Source of the DNA: Deinococcus aquaedulcis
GTDB lineage: Bacteria > Deinococcota > Deinococci > Deinococcales > Deinococcaceae
DNA: 64,000 nucleotides
Direction of reading: 5' to 3'
Assembly: GCF_019693445.1 (NCBI RefSeq)
Contig: NZ_JAHRBL010000001.1
Span: 124,001-188,000 of the forward strand
Of this stretch, positions 31,441-41,728 are shown in pieces. Within the stretch, counting starts at the first letter, position 1. Every line of letters starts with the position of its first letter. The translations under genes were made by a program, and so were the position numbers. Below the pieces are notes generated by a model, which saw only the letters and a program-made list of their open reading frames with translations, did not search any database and had not been told where the DNA came from.

Positions 31441-32637
31441 ATGCACAAATCGTTGATCCTCGCGTCCACCCTGGCCCTGAGCCTCGGCGCTGCCAGCGCC
31501 CAGACCGCCCCCGCTACCTCTGCGCCCGCCCAGGTCACCCTGAGCGACGTGCCTGCCGGTCACTGGGCCAAGGACGCCGTGGACCGCATTGTGCAGTGCG
31601 GTCTGATTCAGGGTTTCCCCGATGGCACCTTCCGTGGCAATGAGAACCTTACGCGCTACCAGGCCGCGCTGATCTTCTACCGCGCCCTGCAGGCCGGCGC
31701 CCTGGCCAACTGCGGCTTTAACGCGGGCGACATGACCGCCATCGCCAACGGCATGCAGGAAGTCAGCACGGAGCTGGCTGCTATCGCCACCCGCGTCACC
31801 GACCTGGAGCGCCTGAGCGCCGAGCAGCAGGCCCGCATTGACGCGCTGGAAGCCCGCATCAACGGCCTGGGCACCGGCACGGGCGCCGCCTCGGCCGATG
31901 TGGCCGCGCTGCAGGCCCGCATTGACGCGCTGGAAGCCGCCATCCGCAACATTCCTGCCGGCCCCGCCGGCCCGGCGGGCCCCGCTGGTCCTCAAGGCCC
32001 GGCCGGTCCCCAGGGTCCTGCCGGCCCGGCGGGCCCCGCCGGCACTAGCGCCAGCGGCACGGTGACCACCACCCCCACCACGCCCCCCACCACCGTGGTG
32101 ATCGGCGAGCCCACCCCCACCGAAGTGGCTCCTAGCCGTGGCCTGTACGCCGGGATCGCCTTCGGCGCCAAGTCGGCCGGCGCCGGCTCCGAGTGCCTGT
32201 CGCTGGGCAGCGGTGCCAACCGCACCCGCGTGAACTACTGCTATACCGGCACGGCGATGGTGGGCTCCAGCAACGTGATTGGCCCCATCGGCGCCCGCGC
32301 CGCTGTGGAATACACCCCGGCCTTCAACGCCATCAGCGCCGATGTGAATGCCACCTACGAGATCAACACGGGCGCTGGCCTGACCCCTTACGTGGGCGCC
32401 GGTCTGGGTCTGACCAGCGGTTACGTGCGTGGCTCGGAAACGGCGAGCGCCACCGACGTCTACGCCAACGTGTTGCTGGGCGCCGACTACCGCGTGACCG
32501 ACAGCATCTCGGTGTTCGTGGAAGGCAATGGCCGCTACTACTTCAGCAACAAGGGCGCGGCCACGGGCCTGCCCAGCACCTCCACCAACGGTGGCTTCAA
32601 CGGCGGCGTCAAGGCCGGCCTGAAGTTCTACTTCTAA
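31441..32637 (+). CDS. SLH-domain envelope protein with collagen-like linker and beta-barrel
   Basis: This 398-residue secreted protein has, in order: a signal peptide ending ASAQ (residues 1-21); one SLH domain (about 35-85, VPAGHWAKDAVDRIVQCGLI) that would bind the cell wall; a coiled coil (about 100-170); nine uninterrupted Gly-Pro-Ala/Gln triplets (about 174-200); a Thr/Pro linker; and a C-terminal region of alternating hydrophobic strands ending in LKFYF, like an outer-membrane beta-barrel. The AAGGAGA box lies 7 nt before the ATG. It probably ties the peptidoglycan to the outer membrane, as SlpA-type proteins do, but is far shorter. It ends at a strong terminator. Confidence 0.85.
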   Translation: MHKSLILASTLALSLGAASAQTAPATSAPAQVTLSDVPAGHWAKDAVDRIVQCGLIQGFPDGTFRGNENLTRYQAALIFYRALQAGALANCGFNAGDMTAIANGMQEVSTELAAIATRVTDLERLSAEQQARIDALEARINGLGTGTGAASADVAALQARIDALEAAIRNIPAGPAGPAGPAGPQGPAGPQGPAGPAGPAGTSASGTVTTTPTTPPTTVVIGEPTPTEVAPSRGLYAGIAFGAKSAGAGSECLSLGSGANRTRVNYCYTGTAMVGSSNVIGPIGARAAVEYTPAFNAISADVNATYEINTGAGLTPYVGAGLGLTSGYVRGSETASATDVYANVLLGADYRVTDSISVFVEGNGRYYFSNKGAATGLPSTSTNGGFNGGVKAGLKFYF

Positions 32638-32654
32638 CCCCACCGTCAACAAGG

Positions 32655-32682
32655 GCCCTCCCGTGCGGAGGGCTCTTTTTTT
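32655..32682 (+). terminator. Rho-independent terminator of the SLH protein gene
   Basis: A 7-bp stem GCCCTCC / GGAGGGC with a 5-nt loop is followed by TC and seven T. Confidence 0.9.
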
Positions 32683-32697
32683 CGGCCCAGGGCGGGC

Positions 32698-32703
32698 TAC
32701 ACT
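32698..32703 (+). promoter_or_regulatory. -10 box for the leaderless lapA-like gene
   Basis: TACACT ends 6 nt before ATG 32710. The intervening GGAGGG could also act as a ribosome-binding site if transcription starts farther upstream. Confidence 0.5.
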
Positions 32704-32709
32704 GGAGGG

Positions 32710-33045
32710 ATGCGCCTCGTTTCCTTTCTTCAGGTGCTGTTCCTGCTGGGCCTGCTGGCCTACCTGGCGCTGGTGACCCTGGAAAACCCTGGACTGGTGC
32801 GCCTGCCGCTGCCGCTGGGGAGCGGCGAGTTCACCCTGTCGGTGGGGGCTGGGGTCACGGTCTTTTTGCTACTAGGGGCCGCGTTCATGGGCCTGCTGCT
32901 CTTGCCTGGGCTGTGGAGCGAGCGCCGTCGCCGGGGCCACGAGGCCCGGCTACGCCGTGAGGCTGAAGCGCGCCTGACCGCCACCCTGCAGGCCCGCTTG
33001 GGCGCCGCCGCCCTGTCCGAGGCCCCGCGAGAGGGCGGGGCGTGA
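32710..33045 (+). CDS. LapA-domain small membrane protein
   Basis: This 111-residue protein has two transmembrane helices (FLQVLFLLGLLAYLALVTL and VTVFLLLGAAFMGLLLL) separated by a short loop with ENPGLVRLPLPLG, and a C-terminal basic helix. This matches the LapA/DUF1049 family, which in Proteobacteria is linked to LPS assembly; Deinococcus lacks LPS, so the role here is not clear. It overlaps recJ by 4 bp (GTGA). Confidence 0.75.
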   Translation: MRLVSFLQVLFLLGLLAYLALVTLENPGLVRLPLPLGSGEFTLSVGAGVTVFLLLGAAFMGLLLLPGLWSERRRRGHEARLRREAEARLTATLQARLGAAALSEAPREGGA

Positions 33046-35171
33046 GCGCACTCCGGGGGACCGCCGCCCAGCCGCAGTGGGTGTTGGCGGTGCCCAGCAG
33101 CCGCGCCCACCTGCTAGACACCATGCGCACCTGGGGCGTGGCCCCCCCGCTGGCCCAGGCACTGGCAGGCCGTGGTTTAAGCCCGGCGTTGCTGGCCCCG
33201 CCCCTGACCCTGACTCCCAATCCGGCTCTGCGCGAAGCAGCGGTGCGGATCGCGGCGGCCATCCGGGCGGGCCAGCGCATCCGCATTCACGGCGACTACG
33301 ATGCCGACGGCGTGAGCGCCACCGCCGTGCTGGTCCTGGGCCTGCGTGAACTGGGCGCCGAGGTGCATGGGTTCATCCCGCACCGCCTGAACGAGGGCTA
33401 CGGCCTGCACCCGGACAAGGTGGAGGAGCACGCCGCCGCCTGCGACCTGCTGGTGACGGTGGACTGTGGCGTGACCAACCACGCCGAGGTGCGCGCCCTG
33501 CTGGACCGGGGCACCGAGGTGATCGTGACCGACCACCACGCCCCCGGCGAGCAGTTTCCTGAGGCCCTGGTGGTTCACCCTCACCTCACCCACGGCTACG
33601 ACGGCGGGCTGCACAACCTGACAGGCGCCGGCGTGGCCTACCACCTGCTCTGGGCGGTGCGCGAGGCCCTGGGCCTGGGCGAGCCCCGGCATCTCAGCCC
33701 GCTGGCCACCCTGGGCACCATTGCCGACGTGGCCCCCCTGATCGGCGAGAACCGCGCGCTGGTGCAAGCGGGCCTGGCCGAACTGGCGCGCACCGAACTG
33801 CCAGGGCTGCGGGCGCTGCTCGAGACGGGGCGCGTGGCCCGCCCCGGTGCGCGCGACGTGGCTTTTGTGCTGGCCCCCCGCATCAACGCGGCCGGCCGGC
33901 TGGGCGAAGCTGATATTGCCCTGGAACTGCTCACGACCAGCAGCGCCCACGACGCCCGGCGTCTGGCGGAATACCTGGAAATCCGCAACCTGGAGCGGCG
34001 CAAGCTGCAAGACGAGATGTTCGCCCAGTCCCTGACACTGGTGGATCCCAGCGACCCAGCCCTGGTGGTCACGCACCCCGACTGGCACGCGGGCGTGATG
34101 GGTATCGTGGCCAGCAAGCTGCTGGACACCTACCACAAGCCGGTGTACATCGTGGCGCAGGGCAAGGGCTCGGTACGCAGCACGCCGGGCATCAGCGCGG
34201 TGGGGGGCCTGAAATTCAGCGGCGACCTGCTGCGGCGCTACGGGGGCCACCCGGGAGCGGCGGGTTTTGCGATGGACGAGACGCACTTTGCGGCCTTCCG
34301 GGACCGGGTGCACGACTACGTGCGCCAGTTCCCCGCCCCCGTGCCGCGCGTGCGGCTGGACGCCGCGCTGCCGGCGCTGGGGGCGACCCAGGATCTGCTG
34401 GACCAGACGGCTGCGTTCGAGCCGTTTGGTGAGGGGCACCCGCTGCCCTTGTGGCACCTGCGCGACACCCTGACCGAGACGCGGCTGGTGGGCAAGCGCG
34501 GCGACAGCCTGCAGTTCAAGGTGGCGGGTCTGCGCGGCGTGAAGTTTGGCGAGACGGACGCTGCTGGCGGCGAGCGGGACCTTGCCGCCCACCTAACCGG
34601 CAGCGAGTGGCGCGGGCAGCGGCGGGTGGAAGTTCAGGGGCAGGCGCTGCGCCTGCCCGGCCCAGTGGCGCTGGACGGCCCGCCCCCCGCTTTTCCCCTG
34701 CCCCGGCTGGACCCGCGTGTGGCCCTGGCCCACCTGCGCTCCGGCGCTGCCGCCTACGCGGTGGGGGCCGTGGCCGACTATCTGCGCGACAACATGCCAG
34801 GCCTGACCCTGGTGCGGCCCGGCCAGGGCCATCCCGGCGGCGAACTGATCCTGTACACCCTGCCCGCCGAGGACGACCTGCGCCGCTGGATTCTGGGCGG
34901 TCGCGTGGCCTTCGCCTTTGGGCCCAAGACCCTGGCGGACCTGGAAGGCGCCCTGACCCGGCAGCACCTGCTGGCGCCCCCCACCAACCCCCTGCGCGAA
35001 CTGGTCCCCGGCGCGGCGGCGCCGCAGTTAGAGGCCGCCGCCGATGCCTACCGCCGCTGGCAGTGGGCCCACCACTGGCGCGTGCTGGACGATGGGGGAT
35101 GGGCCGCCAGCGTGCTGGCCATGCTGGGGCTGGCACAGGGAGAGCCGCAGCCAGAACTGGCGCTGGGGTGA
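33042..35171 (+). CDS. recJ: Single-stranded-DNA-specific exonuclease RecJ
   Basis: This 709-residue 5'-3' exonuclease of the DHH superfamily works in recombination, base-excision and mismatch repair. The core motifs are HGDYDADGVSATAVL, TVDCGVTNHAE and the eponymous VTDHHAPG, followed by LAPRINAAGRLG, and DHHA1 with GGHPGAAGFAM. About 250 further residues at the C-terminus form the extra domain seen in Deinococcus RecJ. Start GTG 33042 overlaps the lapA-like stop. Together with recD2 it is part of the repair content of this region. Confidence 0.93.
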   Translation: MSALRGTAAQPQWVLAVPSSRAHLLDTMRTWGVAPPLAQALAGRGLSPALLAPPLTLTPNPALREAAVRIAAAIRAGQRIRIHGDYDADGVSATAVLVLGLRELGAEVHGFIPHRLNEGYGLHPDKVEEHAAACDLLVTVDCGVTNHAEVRALLDRGTEVIVTDHHAPGEQFPEALVVHPHLTHGYDGGLHNLTGAGVAYHLLWAVREALGLGEPRHLSPLATLGTIADVAPLIGENRALVQAGLAELARTELPGLRALLETGRVARPGARDVAFVLAPRINAAGRLGEADIALELLTTSSAHDARRLAEYLEIRNLERRKLQDEMFAQSLTLVDPSDPALVVTHPDWHAGVMGIVASKLLDTYHKPVYIVAQGKGSVRSTPGISAVGGLKFSGDLLRRYGGHPGAAGFAMDETHFAAFRDRVHDYVRQFPAPVPRVRLDAALPALGATQDLLDQTAAFEPFGEGHPLPLWHLRDTLTETRLVGKRGDSLQFKVAGLRGVKFGETDAAGGERDLAAHLTGSEWRGQRRVEVQGQALRLPGPVALDGPPPAFPLPRLDPRVALAHLRSGAAAYAVGAVADYLRDNMPGLTLVRPGQGHPGGELILYTLPAEDDLRRWILGGRVAFAFGPKTLADLEGALTRQHLLAPPTNPLRELVPGAAAPQLEAAADAYRRWQWAHHWRVLDDGGWAASVLAMLGLAQGEPQPELALG

Positions 35172-35233
35172 AAAGGGCCATGAGCTCTGGGCTATGGGCC
35201 ATGAGCAAGAAATGCGCTTATGGCTCCAAGGTG

Positions 35234-35368
35234 TGATAGGGATTGCGGTTCACCAGTTCTTCTATCACTGATGAACACGACCGGAGGGAGAAAGAAAAAC
35301 GGTGACGGATAGGCGTGACAGCACTGAAGCGACGCGGAGGGGCTATAACGGGTGATCTGGAATCCGTA
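35234..35368 (-). repeat. MITE-like intergenic element, copy B
   Basis: A 135-bp element in minus orientation, homologous to 17008-17164 over its whole length. It has imperfect terminal inverted repeats (TACGGATTCCAGATCAC; the complement of the other end reads TAGGGATTGCGGTTCAC) and an inner hairpin GTTCATCAGT / ACTGGTGAAC at the same place as in copy A. It sits between the convergent recJ and the renalase-like gene. Confidence 0.7.
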
Positions 35369-35464
35369 TGACCCGTCAGTGGGGCTGAACAGCGGTGGGC
35401 TCATAGATCAGCGGCTGTCCACCCCCTGGCACTGCTAGAACGCCCCTCCCTCATGGCCCAGAGC

Positions 35465-36496
35465 TCAGAGCCCCTCCGCCACCTGCCGCGCCAGGGCCCA
35501 GCCGCTCAGCAGCGCCGCTTCTGCGCGCGGGCCGTGGGCATCCGGGGTGAACCAGTCGCCGCACCAGCCCAGGCCCAGGGCCGCGTCCCAGTGGCAGGGA
35601 GCGGGGGCGAGTTGGGTGGGGGTGGCAAAGCGCCAGCGGTGGGCAAAGGCCGCACGCGTGGGCAGGGCTTCGCCCAGGGCCTCCTCGGCAGCGGCCAGCA
35701 GCCGGGCGCAGACTTCTTCGGGCGGGGCGTCCAGATGGGCACGCGTCCAGTCGGCGTTCGCCTGCAGAGTCAGGGCTGGGGGGTGGCCGTGCGGACGCTT
35801 GGTGTGCTCCAGGGCCACCCACTCCAGCGGCCCGCCCGTCAGGCGGGTGGCGGGGTGGGGCCACTGGGGGGCACCGGTTAACACCGCGCCCACCGCCCAG
35901 GACGGCGCGTAGCCCACGCGGCTGGCGGCCTGGATGGCACCTTCACTGGCCGAGTCACGCAGGGTCTCGCCCAGCATCAGCGGGTCCAGCAGGGGCAGCA
36001 GTTGTGGGGCCGGCAGGTTCAGCACCAGCCGCCGGGTGGCCCAGGTCTGCCCGTCCTGGGCATGCACCTGCCAGTGGTCGCCGCGCCGCGCGAGGCTGGT
36101 GACCTGCACGCCAGTCTGAATGTCCAGCCCCCGGGCCAGCACGCGCCCCAGGGTGCTCATGCCCTCCGGGGGGGCGTAGCGGGGATGGGCATCCTGGGCC
36201 AAGTGCAGCCCGCGCCCGTCAAGGGTGGCCACCCCCCGGGTCCACACCGCGTTCCAGCCCTCGCGCACGCCGCCTTCGGCCAGGGCCACGGTGCGCGGGT
36301 GCCGGGCCGTGAAAAAGCGCGCGCCGTGGTCCAGCCGCGCGGTGGTCCCGTCTGGCAGGGCAACCCGCCGGGTGGCCGCCCGGCCCGAAACCCCCCGGCT
36401 CTTGTCCAGCACGGTGAGCGGCCCCCCGGCCTGTCCGGCGTCCCGCGCGAAGGCCAGCCCGGCCAGCCCGGCGCCCACCACCAGCCAGTCGTGCAT
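35465..36496 (-). CDS. FAD-dependent oxidoreductase, renalase-like
   Basis: This 343-residue protein has an N-terminal FAD-binding Rossmann motif VVGAGLAGLAFA, the KSRGVSGRAATRR segment typical of renalase-like amine oxidase relatives, and a C-terminal FAD contact LGWCGDWF. Renalases oxidise abnormal isomers of NAD(P)H; whether this enzyme does so is not shown. It starts 3 nt after the CoA-binding protein gene stop, in one operon with hemL. Confidence 0.82.
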   Translation of the reverse strand: MHDWLVVGAGLAGLAFARDAGQAGGPLTVLDKSRGVSGRAATRRVALPDGTTARLDHGARFFTARHPRTVALAEGGVREGWNAVWTRGVATLDGRGLHLAQDAHPRYAPPEGMSTLGRVLARGLDIQTGVQVTSLARRGDHWQVHAQDGQTWATRRLVLNLPAPQLLPLLDPLMLGETLRDSASEGAIQAASRVGYAPSWAVGAVLTGAPQWPHPATRLTGGPLEWVALEHTKRPHGHPPALTLQANADWTRAHLDAPPEEVCARLLAAAEEALGEALPTRAAFAHRWRFATPTQLAPAPCHWDAALGLGWCGDWFTPDAHGPRAEAALLSGWALARQVAEGL

Positions 36497-36498
36497 GC

Positions 36499-36923
36499 TC
36501 AGAGCAGCGCCCGGTGGTCGGCCAGCAGGCAGCGGTCCTGCACCACGTCGATGCCGCGTGCGGCCAATTCGCGCGCCGCAGCGTCATCACGGATGCCCTG
36601 CTGCAGCCACACCACCCGGGGCAGGGGCGTCATAGACAGGATGTCTGCCAGATGCTCGCGCACCTTGTCGCTGCGGCGGAACACGTCCACGATGTCCACC
36701 GGCGTGCCAATCTCGGCCAGGGTGGCCACCGCGCGGTGCCCGAAATAACTCTCGCCGCGCGCCGCCAGCGCCGGATTCACCGGAATCACCGTGTAGCCCT
36801 GGCGGTGCATGTACTCCGGCACGTAGTGGGCAGGCTTCATAGGGTCGTGGTGAAAGCCCACCACGGCGATCACCTTGCTGGTGGTCAGCACGTCGCGCAG
36901 CTGAGCGCTCTGGGTCAGCAGGG

Positions 36924-36927
<4 letters not shown>
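36499..36927 (-). CDS. CoA-binding domain protein
   Basis: This 142-residue Rossmann-like protein of the CoA_binding_2 family carries IAVVGFHHDPMKPAHYVPEY and YTVIPVNPALA near the N-terminus and a final conserved CLLADHRAL. The family binds CoA in vitro, but its cellular role is unknown. It overlaps hemL by 4 bp. Confidence 0.85.
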
Positions 36928-38263
<1,336 letters not shown>

Positions 38264-38267
<4 letters not shown>

Positions 38268-38821
38268 GCCGCCCACCTTACCGGAAGGGGTGCCGGGGCA
38301 GGAGCGAGGTGGGCAACAGTTGACGGGAGGCTGTATTTCTTCCGTACCGTCAGCGAGTCGCAGATGGCAACCGCCTCCGTCAGCAAGGCCAGCGTCTCGG
38401 TGCTGGCCGCACAGGCCACGAAACGGCCCGGCACGCCCCGGGCCGCCACCACCATCCTCAGGTGATAGCGCGAGGAAAAGTTGCGGTTGCCCTGCGTGTC
38501 GAACACCAGCACCTGCCGGGCAGCGGTCTTTTCACGGCGAAGCAGCTGACGCGGCGCGGTCATGTCGGAGGCCGTGATGGCCCCCGTGATTTCGAATTCC
38601 ACCTTGAAATCCTGCGCGGTGTGGTCCAGTTCCTCGAAAAAGGTGTCCACCTTATAGCTGGCGGGGGCCTTGCCGCTCACCACAGAGCGTTCGGGGGTAA
38701 AAGGCCGCTTGACCTCCAGCGAGAAGGCGTTCAGGGCTGGGGCGGCCAGGGCGCCCCCTAGCAGAACCGTCAGGGCCAGGGCCGGGCGAACAAGGTGTGA
38801 CCTAGGAACCTCCAGTGCCAA
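38264..38821 (-). CDS. Secreted hypothetical protein
   Basis: This 185-residue protein is unrecognised. A hydrophobic stretch LALTVLLGGALAAPALNA looks like a signal peptide; the mature part is mixed charged with a pair of Cys. It overlaps the hemL start by 4 bp. The start is doubtful: the open frame begins at TTG 38821 without a ribosome-binding site, and a GGAGG box sits just inside the frame without a good start codon after it. Confidence 0.55.
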
Positions 38822-38831
38822 GGAAAAGAGA

Positions 38832-38860
38832 GCAGCCGCCTGGGTTGGTCAGGCGGCTGC
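38832..38860 (-). terminator. Rho-independent terminator
   Basis: An 11-bp stem GCAGCCGCCTG / CAGGCGGCTGC with a 7-nt loop is followed on the minus strand by TCTCTTTTCCTT; it ends the gene at 38878-39540. Confidence 0.85.
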
Positions 38861-38877
38861 CCCCTCTAAGAAGACGC

Positions 38878-39540
38878 TTACAGGCCCAGCAGGCCAGCAG
38901 CGGCGGTGGCGGTCAGTTCGCGGCGGAAGGGTTCCACCAGGGCGCGGTCCGGGCCACCCCCGGCCTGCACGGTGCTGTTCAGGTCTGGTAGCTGGCCGTT
39001 TTGCAGCGCCTGGGCGGCCTGGGCAAAGTCCACGGTGGGCAGGCCCAGGGCGCGGTTCACCGCTGCGCGCACCTGGGCGTAGCGGTCGGCGCTCATGCCT
39101 TCCTTGGTCAGGGCGGCCGCCTGGGCCTGCCGGGCGGCGCCCACGCTGGCGCCCGCGTCGCGCAGCACGGCCATCATCTGCAGGAGGTTGGGGTTCTGGC
39201 CGTTCTGGATGTCGGTCCAGACCTGCTGCACGCCAGTAAACGAGGTGCCCAGGGCCTGACGCACCTCGCGCCGCACCCGCACGAACTGCTGCACCTCGGC
39301 CCTGGTGAGGGGGGCGCCCGCCGCCGTGCCCGCACCGCCATTCTGGCCCGCATTGCCCTGCGGCTGGCCCTGGGTCTGCGTCTGGGCGGGCGGCTGCCAG
39401 CTGGCCAGAAAATTCCGCGCCGGCTGGATCACGAAAAACCACGCCAGTCCCCCCAGCAGCGCCAGCACCAGCAGCGTGCCGCCGCCGCAGCCCAGGCACC
39501 CGCAGCCCAATCCCCGTCCATTCATTCCGACCTGTCTCAT
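38878..39540 (-). CDS. Single-pass membrane hypothetical protein
   Basis: This 220-residue protein is unrecognised. It opens with a Gly/Cys-rich stretch (GLGCGCLGCGGG) before one transmembrane helix (LLVLALLGGLAWFFVI), then a Gln/Gly-rich linker and a helical C-terminal domain rich in Ala and Gln. A GGAGGGGG box lies close upstream of ATG 39540; an ATG 15 bases later is an alternative. It is divergent from the esterase-like lipoprotein gene. Confidence 0.7.
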   Translation of the reverse strand: MRQVGMNGRGLGCGCLGCGGGTLLVLALLGGLAWFFVIQPARNFLASWQPPAQTQTQGQPQGNAGQNGGAGTAAGAPLTRAEVQQFVRVRREVRQALGTSFTGVQQVWTDIQNGQNPNLLQMMAVLRDAGASVGAARQAQAAALTKEGMSADRYAQVRAAVNRALGLPTVDFAQAAQALQNGQLPDLNSTVQAGGGPDRALVEPFRRELTATAAAGLLGL

Positions 39541-39619
39541 CGCCCCCTCCTACGAGGAACCGTGGGCACGGGTTCCCAGGACCGGGTGGAACCGCTATCA
39601 TCGCCGGGCCGTTTTTCAA

Positions 39620-39634
39620 TTGAACCCGGTTCAA
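39620..39634. promoter_or_regulatory. 15-bp palindrome in a divergent promoter region
   Basis: TTGAAC-CCG-GTTCAA is a perfect 6-3-6 inverted repeat between the divergent genes at 39540 and 39663. On the minus strand TTGAAA-N16-TAGCGG beside it could be a promoter. The same motif with one change is at 2590-2604. Confidence 0.5.
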
Positions 39635-39662
39635 CACTGCCCCTGCCCTGGAGGTTTTCCCT

Positions 39663-41039
39663 ATGCGTGCCCTGACTGCTGCCCTGCTTTCGGCCCTGGC
39701 CCTGAGTGCCTGTACCCCGCCCTCCCCGCCCCCTGTGCCCGAAACCCGCACCCACGACACCCGGACCTTCACGGCCGTGGTGCCCACCCTCAGCCCCGTG
39801 ACGGGCGCCGAACTGTTCCAGGGCAAGATGGCGGGCCTGCGCGGCGAAGCCAGCTACGCCATTGAAGTGCCGGCCAACTGGAACGGCCAACTGGTCATGT
39901 ACGCCCACGGCTACGCGGGCGAAGGCAAGGAGCTGCGCGTGCAGGCCCCGCCTCTGCGCACGCTGTGGCTGAGCCAGGGCTACGCCTGGGCTGCCAGCTC
40001 TTACAGCGCCAACTACTACGACGTGCAGGCGGGCGTGGAAGACACCAACGCCCTGGCCAACGCCTTTGGCAGCCTGACCGGCGGCAAGTACGCGGCGCCC
40101 AAAAAGACCCTGATCGTGGGCGTGAGCATGGGCGGGCACGTGGCCGGCGCGGCGGTGGAAAAGGAAACCCTGGCCACGGCCAAGAACAAAACCACCTACG
40201 CCGCCGCCCTGCCCCTGTGCGGCGTGATGGACGAGGAATACGAGTTCCAGTGGCTGGGCGATTACCCGCTGGTGGCCGCGCAACTGGCGGGCCTGGGCCC
40301 GAAAGCCTTCCCGCAGGGTCAGGACACCTTCCGCGCGCTGCTGCCCGACATTCTGGCGGCCAACTTCAGCAGCACCACTGGGGCCACGTGGCAGGAAAAC
40401 GCCACCCAGGGCGCCAAGCTGCGCGAGATCGCCCGCAACCTCACAGGTGGGCCGCGCCCCGTCTTCGAGCTGGGCTTTCGCAGCGCCCAGTGGCAGCAGG
40501 CGGCGCTGAGCACGGGTGGCGCCGACGGCACGGTCATGGGTGTGCTGCCCCGCAACATCTACAGCAACGCGAACACCACCTACCGCTGGACCCAGGGCGC
40601 CACGCCCACCGAAGCCGAAAAGGCCTTTAACGCCAGCATTGTCCGCGTGACGGCCGCCGCCGATCCCAACCCCGCGCGCCCCGGCACCGTGCGCTGGCTG
40701 CCCCGGGTGAACGGCGAGTTCTCGGTGCCCGTGCTGACCCTGCACACCACTGGCGACTTCTACGTGCCCTTCCGCCACCAGCAGCTGTACCGCGCCGCCG
40801 CCAACGCGGCGGGCAACGGCGAGCGGCTGGTGCAGCGCGCCATTCGCGCCGCCGGGCACTGCGAGTTCAGCCCGGCGGAACTGGTGGAAGCGTTCACTGA
40901 TCTGGTGAAGTGGGAAGCCAGCGGCGTGAAACCCGCCGGGGACGACGTGACCACCCCCAGCGTGGTGGCTGATCCCGCCTACGGCTGCCGCTTTACCCGG
41001 GGCACCCGCGCAGGCGTTGAAGCCTGCCCAGCGAACTGA
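39663..41039 (+). CDS. Alpha/beta-hydrolase-type lipoprotein
   Basis: This 458-residue predicted lipoprotein has a lipobox LSAC (Cys17), a Pro-rich linker, then an alpha/beta-hydrolase fold: oxyanion-region WNGQLVMYAHGYAGEGKEL, nucleophile elbow GVSMGGH (Ser) and a late acid/His pair region (TLHTTGDFYVPF and AAGHCEFS). It would hydrolyse an ester or amide outside the inner membrane; the substrate is unknown. A GGAGG box lies 8 nt before the ATG. It stands alone, with a weak hairpin after the stop. Confidence 0.8.
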   Translation: MRALTAALLSALALSACTPPSPPPVPETRTHDTRTFTAVVPTLSPVTGAELFQGKMAGLRGEASYAIEVPANWNGQLVMYAHGYAGEGKELRVQAPPLRTLWLSQGYAWAASSYSANYYDVQAGVEDTNALANAFGSLTGGKYAAPKKTLIVGVSMGGHVAGAAVEKETLATAKNKTTYAAALPLCGVMDEEYEFQWLGDYPLVAAQLAGLGPKAFPQGQDTFRALLPDILAANFSSTTGATWQENATQGAKLREIARNLTGGPRPVFELGFRSAQWQQAALSTGGADGTVMGVLPRNIYSNANTTYRWTQGATPTEAEKAFNASIVRVTAAADPNPARPGTVRWLPRVNGEFSVPVLTLHTTGDFYVPFRHQQLYRAAANAAGNGERLVQRAIRAAGHCEFSPAELVEAFTDLVKWEASGVKPAGDDVTTPSVVADPAYGCRFTRGTRAGVEACPAN

Positions 41040-41063
41040 AGCCAGCAGGCCATCGCGACGGGG

Positions 41064-41090
41064 GAGGGGCGGCGAAGGTGGCTGCCCCTC
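41064..41090. terminator. Weak terminator hairpin
   Basis: A 7-bp stem GAGGGGC / GCCCCTC with a 13-nt loop is followed by TCTCTCTTTC, between convergent genes. Confidence 0.45.
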
Positions 41091-41098
41091 TCTCTCTT

Positions 41099-41728
41099 TC
41101 AGGCTGGCCGCTCTGGCAGGGCTGTCAGCAGCGCCTGCCCGGCCCCCAGTTGCGCCGTGACGGCCGGGCCAGCCACCTCGTTGCTGACCGTCCAGCCACT
41201 GCCCTGGGGAATGGCCGCGCCGGTCAGGGGCCAGCGCACCCCCCGCAGGGTCAGTCCCTGCAGGTCAGCCAGTGCCAGCACGCTGAGGGTGGCCCCCGGG
41301 GGCAGGGCCAGCGTCAGGGGCGAGGCGGGCAGCAGGGGCCAGCCCCATTCATCGCCGCTGGTCAGGGTGACGCGCAGCCCGCGTTGCCCGGCCAGCCGCA
41401 GCGCGCCCAGTGCCAGTGCGAGGGTATGGTCAAACCGGCCCCCGAAGGCCCCCAGGATCACCAGTTCGCGTGCGCCCCGACTCAGGGCAGCCTGCACCGC
41501 CAGTTCGGCGTCGGTGGCGTCCTTGGCGGTGGGGAAGACCTCGCGGGGGGCGTTCAGGTTCAGCCCCGCCGAGGAATCGAAGTCGCCCACCCACAGGTCC
41601 ACGTTTAGCCCCAGGGTGGCCGCGTGGCGCGCGCCGCCGTCGGCCGCCACCACCAGGGCCGGGGTAGGCAACGCGCGCAGGGTGGGGGTATCCACCACCC
41701 GCCCGCCCACCAGAATCCAGGCGATCAT
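41099..41728 (-). CDS. Thiamine pyrophosphokinase
   Basis: This 209-residue enzyme transfers pyrophosphate from ATP to thiamine to make TPP. Family landmarks are VVAADGGARHA, WVGDFDSS, DATDAELAVQAAL, LGAFGGRFDHTLA and a C-terminal SNEV. It is last in the thi locus, overlapping the ATPase gene by 4 bp, so imported thiamine can be converted at once. Confidence 0.9.
   Translation of the reverse strand: MIAWILVGGRVVDTPTLRALPTPALVVAADGGARHAATLGLNVDLWVGDFDSSAGLNLNAPREVFPTAKDATDAELAVQAALSRGARELVILGAFGGRFDHTLALALGALRLAGQRGLRVTLTSGDEWGWPLLPASPLTLALPPGATLSVLALADLQGLTLRGVRWPLTGAAIPQGSGWTVSNEVAGPAVTAQLGAGQALLTALPERPA

Noticed and set aside
31951..32050. GC-rich tandem repeats resembling a CRISPR or minisatellite
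   Set aside because: They are codons for the Gly-Pro-X triplets of the SLH protein.
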